In this document: positions 22,822-32,528 of the stretch, piece by piece
How positions within the stretch are numbered: the stretch's first letter is position 1
Layout: the number at the start of each line of letters is the position of its first letter
Source: an uncultured Prevotella sp.
GTDB taxonomy: Bacteria; Bacteroidota; Bacteroidia; Bacteroidales; Bacteroidaceae
Length of the DNA: 33,420 nt
NCBI GenBank assembly: GCA_947304695.1
Contig: CAMZBS010000014.1
Location: 1-33,420 of the forward strand
Direction of reading: 5' to 3'
The notes under the pieces: generated by a model
What the model was told of the DNA's origin: nothing
The model's input: the letters and a program-made list of their open reading frames with translations, nothing else
Database searches by the model: none
Translations under genes and position numbers: made by a program

Positions 22822-22873
22822 TGCCCATATTTTTGAGTAGAAAGGACAAACAATAACATAATAATCAATCAGT

Positions 22874-23998
22874 ATGAAAAAGAAAAGCGTAATGACATGG
22901 GCGTTGACACTCGGTGCAATGGCAGGACTGACGGCGTGCAGTGAAGAAAAGCCCATGATGGAGCAGACATCGTATGAGACGGTGACCGTGGAGAAGAAGG
23001 ACATTGAAGTGCCCGTGAAGTTCAGTGCCAAACTGAAAGGACAGACCGACGTGACCATCACACCACAGGTGAGCGGCCAGCTGATGAAAATCTGCGTGAC
23101 TGAGGGTCAGCAGGTGAAGAAGGGTCAAGTGCTCTTTATGATTGATTCGCGCAGCGCACGGCTGGAACTGGAGTCAGCAGAGGCCAACCTGCAGGCAGCC
23201 ATCGCCCAGGAGAACAGCGCAAAACTGGAATATGAGTCGAACAAGAACCTGTTTGATAAGAAGATTGTAAGTCAGTACACGCTGACCAGCTCGGAGAACT
23301 CGTGGAAGCAAGCACAGGCATCAGTGGCACAGGCACGCTCTTCGGTGAACTCGGCCAAGGTGAACTTAAGCTATTGCACCATCAATGCCACCGTAGCGGG
23401 TGTCATCGGTGAGATTCCCGTTCGTACCGGTGACCAGGTGTCGCCTGGCACAGAACTGACGATTCTCAGTGGCAACACGATGATGGACGCAGAATTCTCG
23501 TTGCCAGAGACAGTCATTGAGAATGCCGTTGCCGAGGGTCTCAGCACACAGTCGAAGGATGCGCTAAAGCATTTCCCCGACGTAACGTTCGTGATGAAGA
23601 ACGGTACGGAATACCAGCATAAGGGCCGCATCAGCAGTGCTACGGGCGTGGTGAACACGACGACGGGTACCATTGCCGTGAAGGCAACATTCCCCAATCC
23701 TGGCGGACAGCTCTATTCGGGCATTCAGGGTACGGTGGTCATACCATTCGCCGAGAAGGACGTGATAGTGATTCCGCAGGTGGCTGTCGTGAAGCTGCAG
23801 GACAAGCAGCAGGTGTATAAGGTACAGGCCGACAGCACGGCAACGGCTGTAGAGGTAAAGACGTCGGACATCGGCAACGGTGAGGATTACATCGTGACCA
23901 GCGGTCTGAATGTGGGCGACAGGATCGTGACCGTAGGAGCCAACAATGTGCATGAGGGACAGAGAGTCCTTTTCCCGACAGCACCGAAAAACGAGTAA
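22874..23998 (+). CDS. RND efflux periplasmic adaptor (AcrA/MexA family lipoprotein)
   Basis: 374 residues. Lipoprotein signal with lipobox LTAC (Cys22). Then the barrel-sandwich half VTITPQVSGQLMKICVTEGQQVKKGQVLFMID (about 57-88), an alpha-helical hairpin (about 95-165), the second lipoyl half NATVAGVIGEIPVRTGDQVSPGTELTIL, and beta-barrel and membrane-proximal domains to the end. It bridges the inner-membrane pump and the outer-membrane factor. First gene of a five-gene run, with the pump three bases downstream. No TetR- or MarR-type regulator is adjacent. Confidence 0.94.
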   Translation: MKKKSVMTWALTLGAMAGLTACSEEKPMMEQTSYETVTVEKKDIEVPVKFSAKLKGQTDVTITPQVSGQLMKICVTEGQQVKKGQVLFMIDSRSARLELESAEANLQAAIAQENSAKLEYESNKNLFDKKIVSQYTLTSSENSWKQAQASVAQARSSVNSAKVNLSYCTINATVAGVIGEIPVRTGDQVSPGTELTILSGNTMMDAEFSLPETVIENAVAEGLSTQSKDALKHFPDVTFVMKNGTEYQHKGRISSATGVVNTTTGTIAVKATFPNPGGQLYSGIQGTVVIPFAEKDVIVIPQVAVVKLQDKQQVYKVQADSTATAVEVKTSDIGNGEDYIVTSGLNVGDRIVTVGANNVHEGQRVLFPTAPKNE

Positions 23999-24001
23999 AC
24001 C

Positions 24002-27000
24002 ATGAAGAACAATATATTTATTAATAGGTACGTGATGGCGTGTGCCATCTCGATTGTGCTGGCACTGGTGGGCTACATATCAATGAACTCGCTGTCCATT
24101 GAGCAATATCCGAGCATCGCACCGCCGCAGGTGAGTGTATCGACCACATATAGCGGTGCCGACCCAACAACGATTATGAAGTCGGTCATCCAGCCCTTGG
24201 AGGAGAGCATCAACGGTGTGGACGGCATGGACTATATCGTCTCGAAGGCCACCTCAACGGGTAACGTGAGCATCGACGTGTATTTCAAGCAGGGCACCGA
24301 TGCCGACATGGCAACGGTGAACGTGCAGAACCGCGTGTCGAAAGCCGAGTCGCAGCTGCCTTCTGCCGTGACAAGCGTAGGTATTGAGACCTCGAAGCAG
24401 CAGAACAGCATCCTGCGCATCATCGGTGTAAGAAGCATGGACGGCAAGTACGACGACGACTTCGTGTCGAACTATGTCGATATCAATATCAAGCCGCGCG
24501 TACAGCGTATCAACGGTGTAGGCAGCGTATCATCATTAGGAAACACCTACGCCCTGCGCGTCTGGTTGAAGCCCGACGTAATGGCACAGTACGGCCTGAC
24601 ACCCGATGATGTCAGCAATGCCATCAACGGCCAGAGTTTCGTCACGGCCGTAGGTTCTTTTGGCGAGCAGTCGACAAACAAATACCAATACTCCATGGAG
24701 TACAAGGGTACGCTGAAAGAGATTGATGAGTTCAACGACATTGTGCTCAAGACCACCGACGGCGGTCACGTGCTGTACCTGAGAGATGTGGCCGAAGTGG
24801 AGATTGGCGCCAAGAGCTACAGCTATATCTCTAATATCAGTGGCCAGCCGGGAGCCATCATGCTGATTTTCCAGGCACCGGGTTCGAATGCCACGGAGGT
24901 GAACGCCCGCATCGACAAGATGTGTGAGGACATGAAGACCACGATGCCTGCCGGACTGGAGTTCGTCACCCTGCAGAACTCTGACGACTTCCTCTTCGCT
25001 GCTATCCACAACGTAGTAGAGACGCTCATCATCGCCATCATCCTCGTCATCCTGGTGGTGTTCTTCTTTCTACAGAATATCAAGGCAACAATTATTCCCA
25101 GTATCTCCGTCATTGTGTCACTACTGGGCACCTTTGTCATCGTTTCATTGGCAGGCTTCTCGCTCAATCTACTGACGCTGTTCGCCCTGGTGCTGGCCAT
25201 CGGTACGGTGGTCGATGATGCCATTGTGGTCGTGGAGGCCGTAATGGCCAAGATAGAGGGTGGCGTTACCGATGCTAAGGAAGCTACGCGCCAAGCCATG
25301 AGCGAAGTGTCAATGGCCGTAATCTCATGTACGCTCGTCTTCATGGCGGTGTTCATCCCCGTGACCTTCATCTCCGGCACTTCGGGCACCTTCTTCACGC
25401 AGTTCGGTATCACCATTGCCTCGGCTGTGGGCTTGTCGTGTCTGCAGGCCATGACCACCTGCCCTGCCCTTTGCGCCATTATGCTGAGGGTAACAGAAGG
25501 CAAGAAAGAGGGCAAGTCGCTGTCTTATTATACCAAAAAAGCCTACGATGCCAGCTACAACGCCATCTTCGACAAGTATTGCAAGGGCGTAAAGAAGTTC
25601 ATCAAACGCCCCGTCTGGTCCTGGGGCTTAATCATCATCACAGCCGTATTGCTGGTATTCTTCATGAAGGAACTGCCATCGGGCCTCGTACCACAGGAAG
25701 ACCAGGGCTGTTTCCTGGCTGAGGTGCGTGCTCCGGAGGGCTATACGCTGGCGCAGACCGATGCCCTATTGAAACAAGTGGAGGCGAAAGTACAGGATAT
25801 ACCGGAAATGTACAGCTATGCCTTAGTGAGTGGTTACGGTATGATTTCAGGGTATGGCTCCAGCTATGGCTTCCTCGTAGTCCGTCTAAAGAACTGGGAC
25901 GACCGTAAGGGTACAGAGCACAACGTTGAAACGGTCATGAGCCGTTTCGCCATGTCGTGCATGAGCATCAAGAACGCCACCGTGATACCTTTCCAGATGC
26001 CACAAATACCAGGTTATGGTACGAGCAGCAACGTGAACCTCATCGTGGAGGACCCGACGGACGGCAATCTGTCGGAGTTCTCACAGAAGACCGACCATTT
26101 CCTGGCCAAGCTCATGGAGCGCAAGGAAGTGAGTATTGCCATGTCCACCTATTCTGAGCGTTTCCCGAAATATCAGGTTGACGTGGATGCTGCCCAGTGC
26201 GACCGCGCTGGTTTGACGCCCAAGGACGTACTGAGCACCCTCGGCAACTACTGCAGCGGTTCGTACATCGCCAACTACAACCAGTTTGGCAAGGTGTATC
26301 AGCTGTGGATAGCCGCTGCCCCTGAGTATCGTCTTGACCCCTCATCGCTTCAGAACATCTTTGTGAAGGTAAGCGACGGTAAGATGTCGCCCCTCTCACA
26401 GTTTGTGACGCTGAAGGAGATTGTCGGCTCGTCGAACAACCAGCACTTCAACCTGTTCTCAAGTATTACCTGTCAGGTGGTGCCCGCCAACGGCTATAGC
26501 GAAGGCGAAGTCCAAGAGGTCATTGCCGAAGTGTTCAGGCAGGAGATGCCTCAAACCGCCACGTATGAGTACAGTAGCATGTCGCGTGAGACAGCAGAGC
26601 AGGCTGGTTCTAACACCACGACGCTCATCTATTGCATCTGTATCATTCTCATCTATCTGATCATGGGCTCATTGTATAACTCATGGTTCATACCTTTCGC
26701 CGTGCTGCTCAGCATACCGTTTGGTCTGATGGGTGCCTTCGGCGTTACCTGGGTAGCAGCCCTGTGCGGCATGAGTGGCATGCAGAACAACATCTACCTG
26801 CAGACAGGTGTCATCATGCTGATAGGACTTTTGGCCAAGACCGCCATTCTGATTACCGAAGTGGCCTCAGAGCACCGCAAGGCGGGCATGAGCATCACGG
26901 ATGCAGCCTTCGCTGCCTGTCAGGAGCGTCTGCGCCCCATCTTGATGACTGTCATCTGTATGATTGTCGGTATGATTCCGCTCATCCTCTCCAGCGGTGC

Positions 27001-27160
27001 CGGTGCTAATGGTAACCGTGTGCTGGCATTGGGAGTGGCCGTCGGAATGGGCGTTGGCACGCTGGCCTTGCTCTTCGTTGTGCCTGCCTTCTACATTGTG
27101 TTCCAGAGAATGCACGAGCGATTCCAGGGAAAGGAAGTAATGGAAGAGGTAAAAGAGTAA
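24002..27160 (+). CDS. RND efflux transporter, hydrophobe/amphiphile (AcrB) type
   Basis: 1052 residues, the usual AcrB length: two repeats each of six membrane helices and a large periplasmic porter/docking loop. The proton-relay aspartates in TM4 are Asp405/Asp406 (IGTVVDDAIVVVEA), and the TM10 lysine is Lys946 (GLLAKTAILITE). N-terminal FINRYVMACAISIVLALVGYISM is TM1, followed by LSIEQYPSIAPPQVSVSTTYSGA, a segment typical of the HAE1 family. It exports drugs, detergents or bile-salt-like amphiphiles by proton exchange; actual substrates are not predictable. Three bases separate it from the adaptor gene; the outer-membrane factor follows after an A-rich 26-base spacer. Confidence 0.96.
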   Translation: MKNNIFINRYVMACAISIVLALVGYISMNSLSIEQYPSIAPPQVSVSTTYSGADPTTIMKSVIQPLEESINGVDGMDYIVSKATSTGNVSIDVYFKQGTDADMATVNVQNRVSKAESQLPSAVTSVGIETSKQQNSILRIIGVRSMDGKYDDDFVSNYVDINIKPRVQRINGVGSVSSLGNTYALRVWLKPDVMAQYGLTPDDVSNAINGQSFVTAVGSFGEQSTNKYQYSMEYKGTLKEIDEFNDIVLKTTDGGHVLYLRDVAEVEIGAKSYSYISNISGQPGAIMLIFQAPGSNATEVNARIDKMCEDMKTTMPAGLEFVTLQNSDDFLFAAIHNVVETLIIAIILVILVVFFFLQNIKATIIPSISVIVSLLGTFVIVSLAGFSLNLLTLFALVLAIGTVVDDAIVVVEAVMAKIEGGVTDAKEATRQAMSEVSMAVISCTLVFMAVFIPVTFISGTSGTFFTQFGITIASAVGLSCLQAMTTCPALCAIMLRVTEGKKEGKSLSYYTKKAYDASYNAIFDKYCKGVKKFIKRPVWSWGLIIITAVLLVFFMKELPSGLVPQEDQGCFLAEVRAPEGYTLAQTDALLKQVEAKVQDIPEMYSYALVSGYGMISGYGSSYGFLVVRLKNWDDRKGTEHNVETVMSRFAMSCMSIKNATVIPFQMPQIPGYGTSSNVNLIVEDPTDGNLSEFSQKTDHFLAKLMERKEVSIAMSTYSERFPKYQVDVDAAQCDRAGLTPKDVLSTLGNYCSGSYIANYNQFGKVYQLWIAAAPEYRLDPSSLQNIFVKVSDGKMSPLSQFVTLKEIVGSSNNQHFNLFSSITCQVVPANGYSEGEVQEVIAEVFRQEMPQTATYEYSSMSRETAEQAGSNTTTLIYCICIILIYLIMGSLYNSWFIPFAVLLSIPFGLMGAFGVTWVAALCGMSGMQNNIYLQTGVIMLIGLLAKTAILITEVASEHRKAGMSITDAAFAACQERLRPILMTVICMIVGMIPLILSSGAGANGNRVLALGVAVGMGVGTLALLFVVPAFYIVFQRMHERFQGKEVMEEVKE

Positions 27161-27186
27161 AAAGATAAAAAAGTAAAAAGGTAAAA

Positions 27187-28593
27187 ATGAAAAGACCACT
27201 TTGTTTTATCGCTGCTACAGCCGTGAGTTTTCTGCTCACGGGCTGTGGCTTATATAATAAGTACGAGCAGAAAGTTGAGGGGCCTGCCGATGCTTTCGGC
27301 ACGATTGAGAACGCAAACGTAGGCGGCGAGTCGTTGGCCCGGATGTCGTGGCGTGAGTTCTTCACCGATCCCCTGCTACAGCAACTCGTCGAAAAGGCTT
27401 TGGCCAACAACACCGACCTGAACAGCGCCCGCATCAATGTTGAGAAGAGCGAAATATCGCTGAAGACCAAGCGCGTGGCCTACCTGCCTTCGCTCTACTT
27501 CTCGCCACAAGGCACGCTCAGCAAGTTTGGCAGTGGCTCATGGTCAAAGAGCTACAGCTTGCCGCTACAATTGTCGCTGGATGTCGACGTATTCGGCTCC
27601 ATCACCAACAAGAAACGTGCCGCCAAAGCTGTTCTCCTGCAGTCGCAGGTGACCGAGGAAGCCACACGCTCTAACCTCATCAGTACCCTTGCACAGCAGT
27701 ATTTCAGGCTTCAGCTACTTGACCGTGAGCTGGACATACTCATCGAGACCGACAGCCTTTGGGCAGCATCGCTTGAAACACAGACAGCACTGTACGAGAA
27801 CGGCCAGGCCTACTCTACCGCCGTCAACCAGCAGGAGTCGTCATGGCTCGACGTAAAGACACAGATAGCCGACATCCGCCGCAGCATCCGCTCTACCGAA
27901 AACGACATCTGCGACCTGCTCTGTATCACACCGCAGCACATTGCCCGCACAAAGTGGCGCTCAGCTGCCCAGTATCACACCTCGGCTGAAGGACAGCGCA
28001 TGTTCGACACGACGTTCATCCGCCTCGGTGTGCCTGCCGACATGCTCAACCTGCGTCCCGACATTCGTCTGGCCAACTACTACATGGAAGAGGCTTTCTA
28101 CAACACGCAGGCCGCACGTGCAGCCTTCTTCCCCAGCATCACGCTGTCGGGAGAGGCTGGCTGGACCAACAACGGCGGCATCATTGTCAATCCCGGCAAA
28201 CTGCTGTTGCAGGCCGTCGGCTCACTCTCACAACCCATCTTCGCCCGTGGTCAGCTGAAGGCCAACCTGAAGACGAGTAAGCTGACCGAGGAGGACCTGC
28301 AGAAGAAGTACGTGCAGGCCGTGATTGACGCAGGCAACGAGGTGAACGAGGCCATGGCCGACTGTATGACTGCCCGTGAGAAGCACCAATACTACCACCG
28401 CCAGGTGGAAGTGCTCCACGAAGCCTACGTAGGCACTCACGAGCTGATGGACAACGGCAAGGCCAGCTATCTTGAGGTGCTTACCGCCCAGGAGTCGCTG
28501 CTCTCTGCCCAGCTCAACGAGGCATCCAACCTGTACAGCGGTGCCCAAGCCATCATTGCCCTCTACATTGCACTGGGTGGCGGTACAAAATAA
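27187..28593 (+). CDS. Outer-membrane efflux lipoprotein (TolC/OprM family)
   Basis: 468 residues. Lipobox LTGC (Cys20), then two structural repeats of the outer-membrane efflux protein family: WREFFTDPLLQQLVEKALANNTDLNSARINVEKSE (about 56-90) and RLGVPADMLNLRPDIRLANYYMEEAFYNTQAARAAFFPSITLSG (about 280-323). As a trimer it forms the outer-membrane channel of the adaptor-pump complex. The spacing before it is A-rich (repeated AAAAAG), a plausible ribosome entry region in this phylum. The patatin gene follows after 26 bases. Confidence 0.94.
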   Translation: MKRPLCFIAATAVSFLLTGCGLYNKYEQKVEGPADAFGTIENANVGGESLARMSWREFFTDPLLQQLVEKALANNTDLNSARINVEKSEISLKTKRVAYLPSLYFSPQGTLSKFGSGSWSKSYSLPLQLSLDVDVFGSITNKKRAAKAVLLQSQVTEEATRSNLISTLAQQYFRLQLLDRELDILIETDSLWAASLETQTALYENGQAYSTAVNQQESSWLDVKTQIADIRRSIRSTENDICDLLCITPQHIARTKWRSAAQYHTSAEGQRMFDTTFIRLGVPADMLNLRPDIRLANYYMEEAFYNTQAARAAFFPSITLSGEAGWTNNGGIIVNPGKLLLQAVGSLSQPIFARGQLKANLKTSKLTEEDLQKKYVQAVIDAGNEVNEAMADCMTAREKHQYYHRQVEVLHEAYVGTHELMDNGKASYLEVLTAQESLLSAQLNEASNLYSGAQAIIALYIALGGGTK

Positions 28594-28619
28594 GAAAAGG
28601 AAAAAGAAATCGTTTGAAC

Positions 28620-30836
28620 ATGAAGAAGCTATTTGCAATGGTCGCTGCCGCACTGCTGATGTGCGGCATGGTGAGCGCACAGGAAGAATCCCAACCCCGC
28701 AAGAAGGTGGCCGTGGTGCTCAGTGGCGGCGGTGCCAAGGGCATGGGCCACATTGGCGTGCTGAAAGTACTGGAGCGGGCTGGCATTCCAGTCGACATTA
28801 TTACCGGCACGTCGATGGGCAGCATCATAGGCGGGCTCTATGCCATTGGCTACAACGCCAATGCGCTCGACTCCATGGTGCGCCTGCAGGACTGGAGCTA
28901 TGTGATCAGCGACAAGGAAGACCTGCGCAACCAAAGTCTCAGCGACCGTCGCAAGCAGTACACCTATATCTTCACCACGGGCATGACCATCGGCAAGCGC
29001 GACATGAACGCCGGTGGCTTCATCAAGGGCAAGAACCTGGCCGAGCTGTTCCAGCAGCTCTGCACGGGCTACACCGACTCGCTCGACTTCTCCCGTGACC
29101 TGCCCATTCCCTTCGCCTGTGTGGCCACCAACATTATCGACAACAGCGAGGTGGTCTTCCACAGCGGGCGCCTGCCGCAGGCCATGCGCTCGTCAATGGC
29201 CATTCCCGTGGCCTTCTCTCCTGTGCGTATCGGTGACAAGGTGCTGGTAGACGGAGGACTGAAGAACAACTATCCTGCCGACATTGCCCGCCAAATGGGG
29301 GCCGACATCATCATTGGCGTAACCGTTCAGGGCGAGCCAAAGATGGCCGAGGACATGAACGGCACCATGAGCATTCTCAGTCAGATCATCGACGTGAACT
29401 GTAAGAACAAGGTTGACGAAAACCTGGCCATCACCGACCTCCACATGCAGGTCGACACCAAGGGCTACGGCTCAGCCAGCTTCTCATTGGCCGCCATCGA
29501 CACCCTGATACGCCGTGGCGAGGAAGAAGCCATGCGCCACTGGGACGACATCATCGCCCTGAAGCAGCGCATAGGCATCGATGCATCGTTCCGCCCCACC
29601 ATCCTACAGCCCCTTCGCCCCCATGTGCTGTCCGAGAAACAGCACGTCACCGGCTACACCTTTGAGAACATGACGCCCCAGGCCGAGCGGTTCATCCGCC
29701 AGAAGTTCAGCCTGAACAAGCGCGACAGCATCGATGCCAATCTGGAGCAGCAGCTCACCACCTCCATGCGCGTGGACTTGTTCTATCAGACTGCCGAGTG
29801 CCGTCTTGTGCCCGAAGCCGACGGTGTACGCGTAGTCCTTTCGGCTGGCGAGCGCAAATCGGTGCAGTTGCATGCCGGTGTGCGCTACGACAATGAGGAA
29901 TACGCCTCGTTGCAGCTGGGACTCGACATACCGCTGAAGACGGCCATACCCATCAACACCGACATCACGCTGCGACTGGGCAAGCGCCTCATGGCTCGCG
30001 CCGACCTGACCGTCCATCCCCGCAGCTTCACTCGTCCCACACTGAGCTATACCTTCCGCCGCAACGACGTTGATGTCTACTACAAGGGCGACCTCGACTG
30101 GAACATACGCTACAACCAGTTCCAGGCCGAGTTCACCCCCATCAACTTCGACCTGCGACACTTCAACCTCCAATTGGGGCTGCGCTGGGACTACATGCAC
30201 TACCGCAACAAGCTCGGATCAGGGACTGCCAAACAGGTGAACCTCGACAACGAGCACTTCTACAGCTACCGCGTCAGGGCAGAATACAACAGCGAGGACG
30301 ACTGGAACTTCCCCACGCGCGGTGCCCGTTTCAAGGCTGAATATGCCTACCTCACCGACAACTTCGCCCGCCTTGACAACAAGCCCGGCATGAGCGAAGT
30401 CAACGCCAACTGGCGCAAGTCTTTTACCATTGGCCAGCGCTTCACCCTCCAGCCCATGCTCTACGGGCGCATGCTCTTTGGCACGACCATCCCTCCCGTC
30501 TTCGGAAACACCATCGGTGGCGATTGGTTCGGCCATTACGTGGAGCAGCAGATGCCCTTTGCCGGCATTGGCAACATGGAGTACGTAGACCACCACTTCG
30601 TGGCTGCCCAGCTGCAGGCCCAAGAGCGCATTGGCAGCAACAACTACGTGCTGCTGCGCATGACAGGTGCCCAGGGGTCCGGCCGCCTGAAGAACCTATT
30701 AGACAGCAAGACCATGCTCGGCGGTCAGGTGGCCTATTATTACAACACGCTCTTCGGCCCCGCCGGAGCTGCCATCGGCTACAGCAACCGCACCAAGAGC
30801 CTCTATTTCTTCCTGAACCTCGGCTATGAATTCTAA
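28620..30836 (+). CDS. Patatin-like phospholipase with C-terminal outer-membrane barrel
   Basis: 738 residues. Signal peptide (AMVAAALLMCGMVSA, cleavage about residue 20); patatin domain at about 28-300 with oxyanion loop GGGAKG (36-41), nucleophile Ser65 in GTSMG and catalytic Asp211 in DGGLKNN; a connecting, POTRA-like segment at about 325-385; then alternating amphipathic strands to a C-terminal aromatic residue (FFLNLGYEF), typical of a 16-strand Omp85-type barrel. This is the PlpD (type Vd) layout, in which the lipase is displayed through its own barrel. It is the fourth gene of the efflux operon. The ATG at 28620 is preferred to an in-frame TTG two codons upstream; GGAAAAAG precedes it. 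Confidence 0.9.
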   Translation: MKKLFAMVAAALLMCGMVSAQEESQPRKKVAVVLSGGGAKGMGHIGVLKVLERAGIPVDIITGTSMGSIIGGLYAIGYNANALDSMVRLQDWSYVISDKEDLRNQSLSDRRKQYTYIFTTGMTIGKRDMNAGGFIKGKNLAELFQQLCTGYTDSLDFSRDLPIPFACVATNIIDNSEVVFHSGRLPQAMRSSMAIPVAFSPVRIGDKVLVDGGLKNNYPADIARQMGADIIIGVTVQGEPKMAEDMNGTMSILSQIIDVNCKNKVDENLAITDLHMQVDTKGYGSASFSLAAIDTLIRRGEEEAMRHWDDIIALKQRIGIDASFRPTILQPLRPHVLSEKQHVTGYTFENMTPQAERFIRQKFSLNKRDSIDANLEQQLTTSMRVDLFYQTAECRLVPEADGVRVVLSAGERKSVQLHAGVRYDNEEYASLQLGLDIPLKTAIPINTDITLRLGKRLMARADLTVHPRSFTRPTLSYTFRRNDVDVYYKGDLDWNIRYNQFQAEFTPINFDLRHFNLQLGLRWDYMHYRNKLGSGTAKQVNLDNEHFYSYRVRAEYNSEDDWNFPTRGARFKAEYAYLTDNFARLDNKPGMSEVNANWRKSFTIGQRFTLQPMLYGRMLFGTTIPPVFGNTIGGDWFGHYVEQQMPFAGIGNMEYVDHHFVAAQLQAQERIGSNNYVLLRMTGAQGSGRLKNLLDSKTMLGGQVAYYYNTLFGPAGAAIGYSNRTKSLYFFLNLGYEF

Positions 30837-31863
30837 CCAGAGACACAGACTCCTGAAGTGCTGGCTGCTGATGGCCGTCATCCTCATGGCACCATCCTCA
30901 GCCCTCACCGTCAGTGGCCAGAGCCGCGACAAGCAACTGCGCGAAAAGGTAGAAAACACGCTCCTTGCCCGCTACTTTGGCAAGAACAACATTGACACGG
31001 CCTACGTCATTCGCCCCAAGACCAAGTGGACAGTCAAGGCGCGCCTCAACGTTTCAGGCGCAGAGCTGGAGACCGAAGGCCGCGAGGAAAACGGGCAGCA
31101 CTTCAAGTCTGAGATAGAAGCCGAGCGGAAGACCACCGTCAGCCTCGCCGTGAGCTACCTGGGCATCTCGCTCAGTGCCTCGCTCAACCCCAAAAAACTA
31201 TGGGGCAAGAACAGCGACTACGAGCTGAACATCAACTGCTACGGCAAGCGCCTCGGCTTTGACTTCATCTATCAGGATGCCAAGAACTTCGAAGGATGGT
31301 ACGACCAGGAAGGACTGCCGGGCCGCATCTACCTACAGCCCGACATGCTGAACGTGAAGACGCTCAACGCCAACGCCTACTACTGCTTCAACAGCCGCCA
31401 CTTCTCCTATCCCGCAGCCTTCTCCCAGAGCTACATCCAGCGTCGCTCAGCAGGCAGCTTCCTCCTGGGTGCGTCCATCCAGAGCCAGCACGCCAAGCTG
31501 AACTGGGAAGACGACAATGGGGATCAGCAGGAGGAAGAGCTAAAGATGGACAACATTGGCATCGGGGCTGGCTACGGCTACAACTTCGTGCCCGGCAAGG
31601 GCTGGCTGCTCCACATCTCCGCCCTGCCCACCTTCATTGTCTACAGCAACACCTCGATGACCTTCGCCAACAACAGCGTACCCCTTCACTACCACTTCCC
31701 CGAAGTCATCATCACCGCCCGCGCAGCCGTCCTCTATCAGTGGGGCAACATGTTCGCCGGCATATCCTCGGTCTACAACTTCACCAACATAGGCGACAAG
31801 GAAAGCCTCAGCGTCTACAACAGCAAATGGCGCACCCGCGCCTTCGTCGGCATCCGCCTGTAG
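30826..31863 (+). CDS. DUF4421 family exported protein
   Basis: 345 residues with a signal peptide (CWLLMAVILMAPSSALTVSG, cleavage about residue 31) and a beta-rich body with repeated alternating strands (SLAVSYLGISLSASLNPK, DYELNINCYGKRLGFDFIYQ, SFLLGASIQSQ, GIGAGYGYNFVPGKGWLLHI), ending WRTRAFVGIRL. This fits DUF4421, a Bacteroidota family probably forming an outer-membrane barrel; function unknown. It overlaps the end of the patatin gene by 11 bases, so the two are translationally coupled. I infer that it may assist or localise the phospholipase. Confidence 0.8.
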   Translation: MNSNQRHRLLKCWLLMAVILMAPSSALTVSGQSRDKQLREKVENTLLARYFGKNNIDTAYVIRPKTKWTVKARLNVSGAELETEGREENGQHFKSEIEAERKTTVSLAVSYLGISLSASLNPKKLWGKNSDYELNINCYGKRLGFDFIYQDAKNFEGWYDQEGLPGRIYLQPDMLNVKTLNANAYYCFNSRHFSYPAAFSQSYIQRRSAGSFLLGASIQSQHAKLNWEDDNGDQQEEELKMDNIGIGAGYGYNFVPGKGWLLHISALPTFIVYSNTSMTFANNSVPLHYHFPEVIITARAAVLYQWGNMFAGISSVYNFTNIGDKESLSVYNSKWRTRAFVGIRL

Positions 31864-31964
31864 GCCAGCAGCCTTTGTGTTTTGTCAAAATAATTCATAG
31901 AAAAAAGCACTCTCCCAACAGGTACTTCTAGACGGACGAAGGCGCAAAAAGCAGTACTTTTATG

Positions 31965-32003
31965 GTCAGTGACTATCTGCCTCGAAGGCAGAAGGCCACT
32001 GAC
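31965..32003. other. Two-tier hairpin after the DUF4421 gene
   Basis: Outer arms GTCAGTG (31965-31971) and CACTGAC (31997-32003) enclose a perfect inner hairpin CTGCCT-CGA-AGGCAG (31977-31991). It lies 102 bases after the operon stop and has no T tract. It might stabilise the 3' end of the efflux operon message or belong to a small RNA. Confidence 0.55.
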
Positions 32004-32025
32004 TGCATGGAAGTAAGGCGTAGAC

Positions 32026-32186
32026 GCATCGAAACCTAGGCTTAACCGCGCTTAAACTAAGCCTCTTTTTCATCGAAACCAAGCCTCATTTAGGGCAAAA
32101 ACAGCTGTTTTTGGGGTGCCAAAAAGCCTCCAAAATCATAAACATCTGACTGTCAATCACTTGCAAAACCGCCCATAACTCGCTCA
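32026..32186 (+). repeat. Dispersed intergenic repeat, degenerate copy D
   Basis: Three 22-bp units (32026-32047, 32048-32069, 32070-32091) with the core AACTAAGCCTC or AACCAAGCCTC, followed after about 80 bases by CATAACTCGCTCA (32174-32186), identical to a tail segment of copy B (14415-14427). Relative to the array, that tail motif is inverted compared with copies A and B. The GTCGCTTC hairpin is missing. Confidence 0.65.
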
Positions 32187-32341
32187 TTTGCGACCGACTG
32201 ACCACTTGCTGAATTCTGAACGAATCTCAGAGGAGCCATTGTAAAGATTTTTCATAATCGTGCAAAACGTTTTTCATCACCCAAATTGACGCAGAACCAA
32301 AAAAAGGTGCAAAAACCTTTCCCCCTTTTCTCTTTTTTGTG

Positions 32342-32349
32342 TATATTTG
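32342..32349 (+). promoter_or_regulatory. Promoter box for the LRR leader transcript
   Basis: TATATTTG matches TAnnTTTG. A start a few bases downstream would give a leader of about 360 nt before the LRR start codon. No well-placed TTG lies upstream, so the assignment is moderate. Confidence 0.5.
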
Positions 32350-32528
32350 CAACCGACAAGCTATTATTCACTAAAAACAATGCAGCCTATGACATAGAAC
32401 CCAAAGAGACCGCACGCAGCGAACCATTCGCAGGGAGTGCCCCCCAGCACAGAGCAACGAGGCACAAAAGAAAAACAAAGTCTAACCCCGTGACGCTGCT
32501 GCTCTCCACATCGTTTTAGATATAACCT

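Noticed and set aside
32286..32519. A 77-codon plus-strand frame in the LRR leader region
   Set aside because: It starts upstream of the promoter box, crosses it, and has a composition unlike a protein; the region is better read as untranslated leader.
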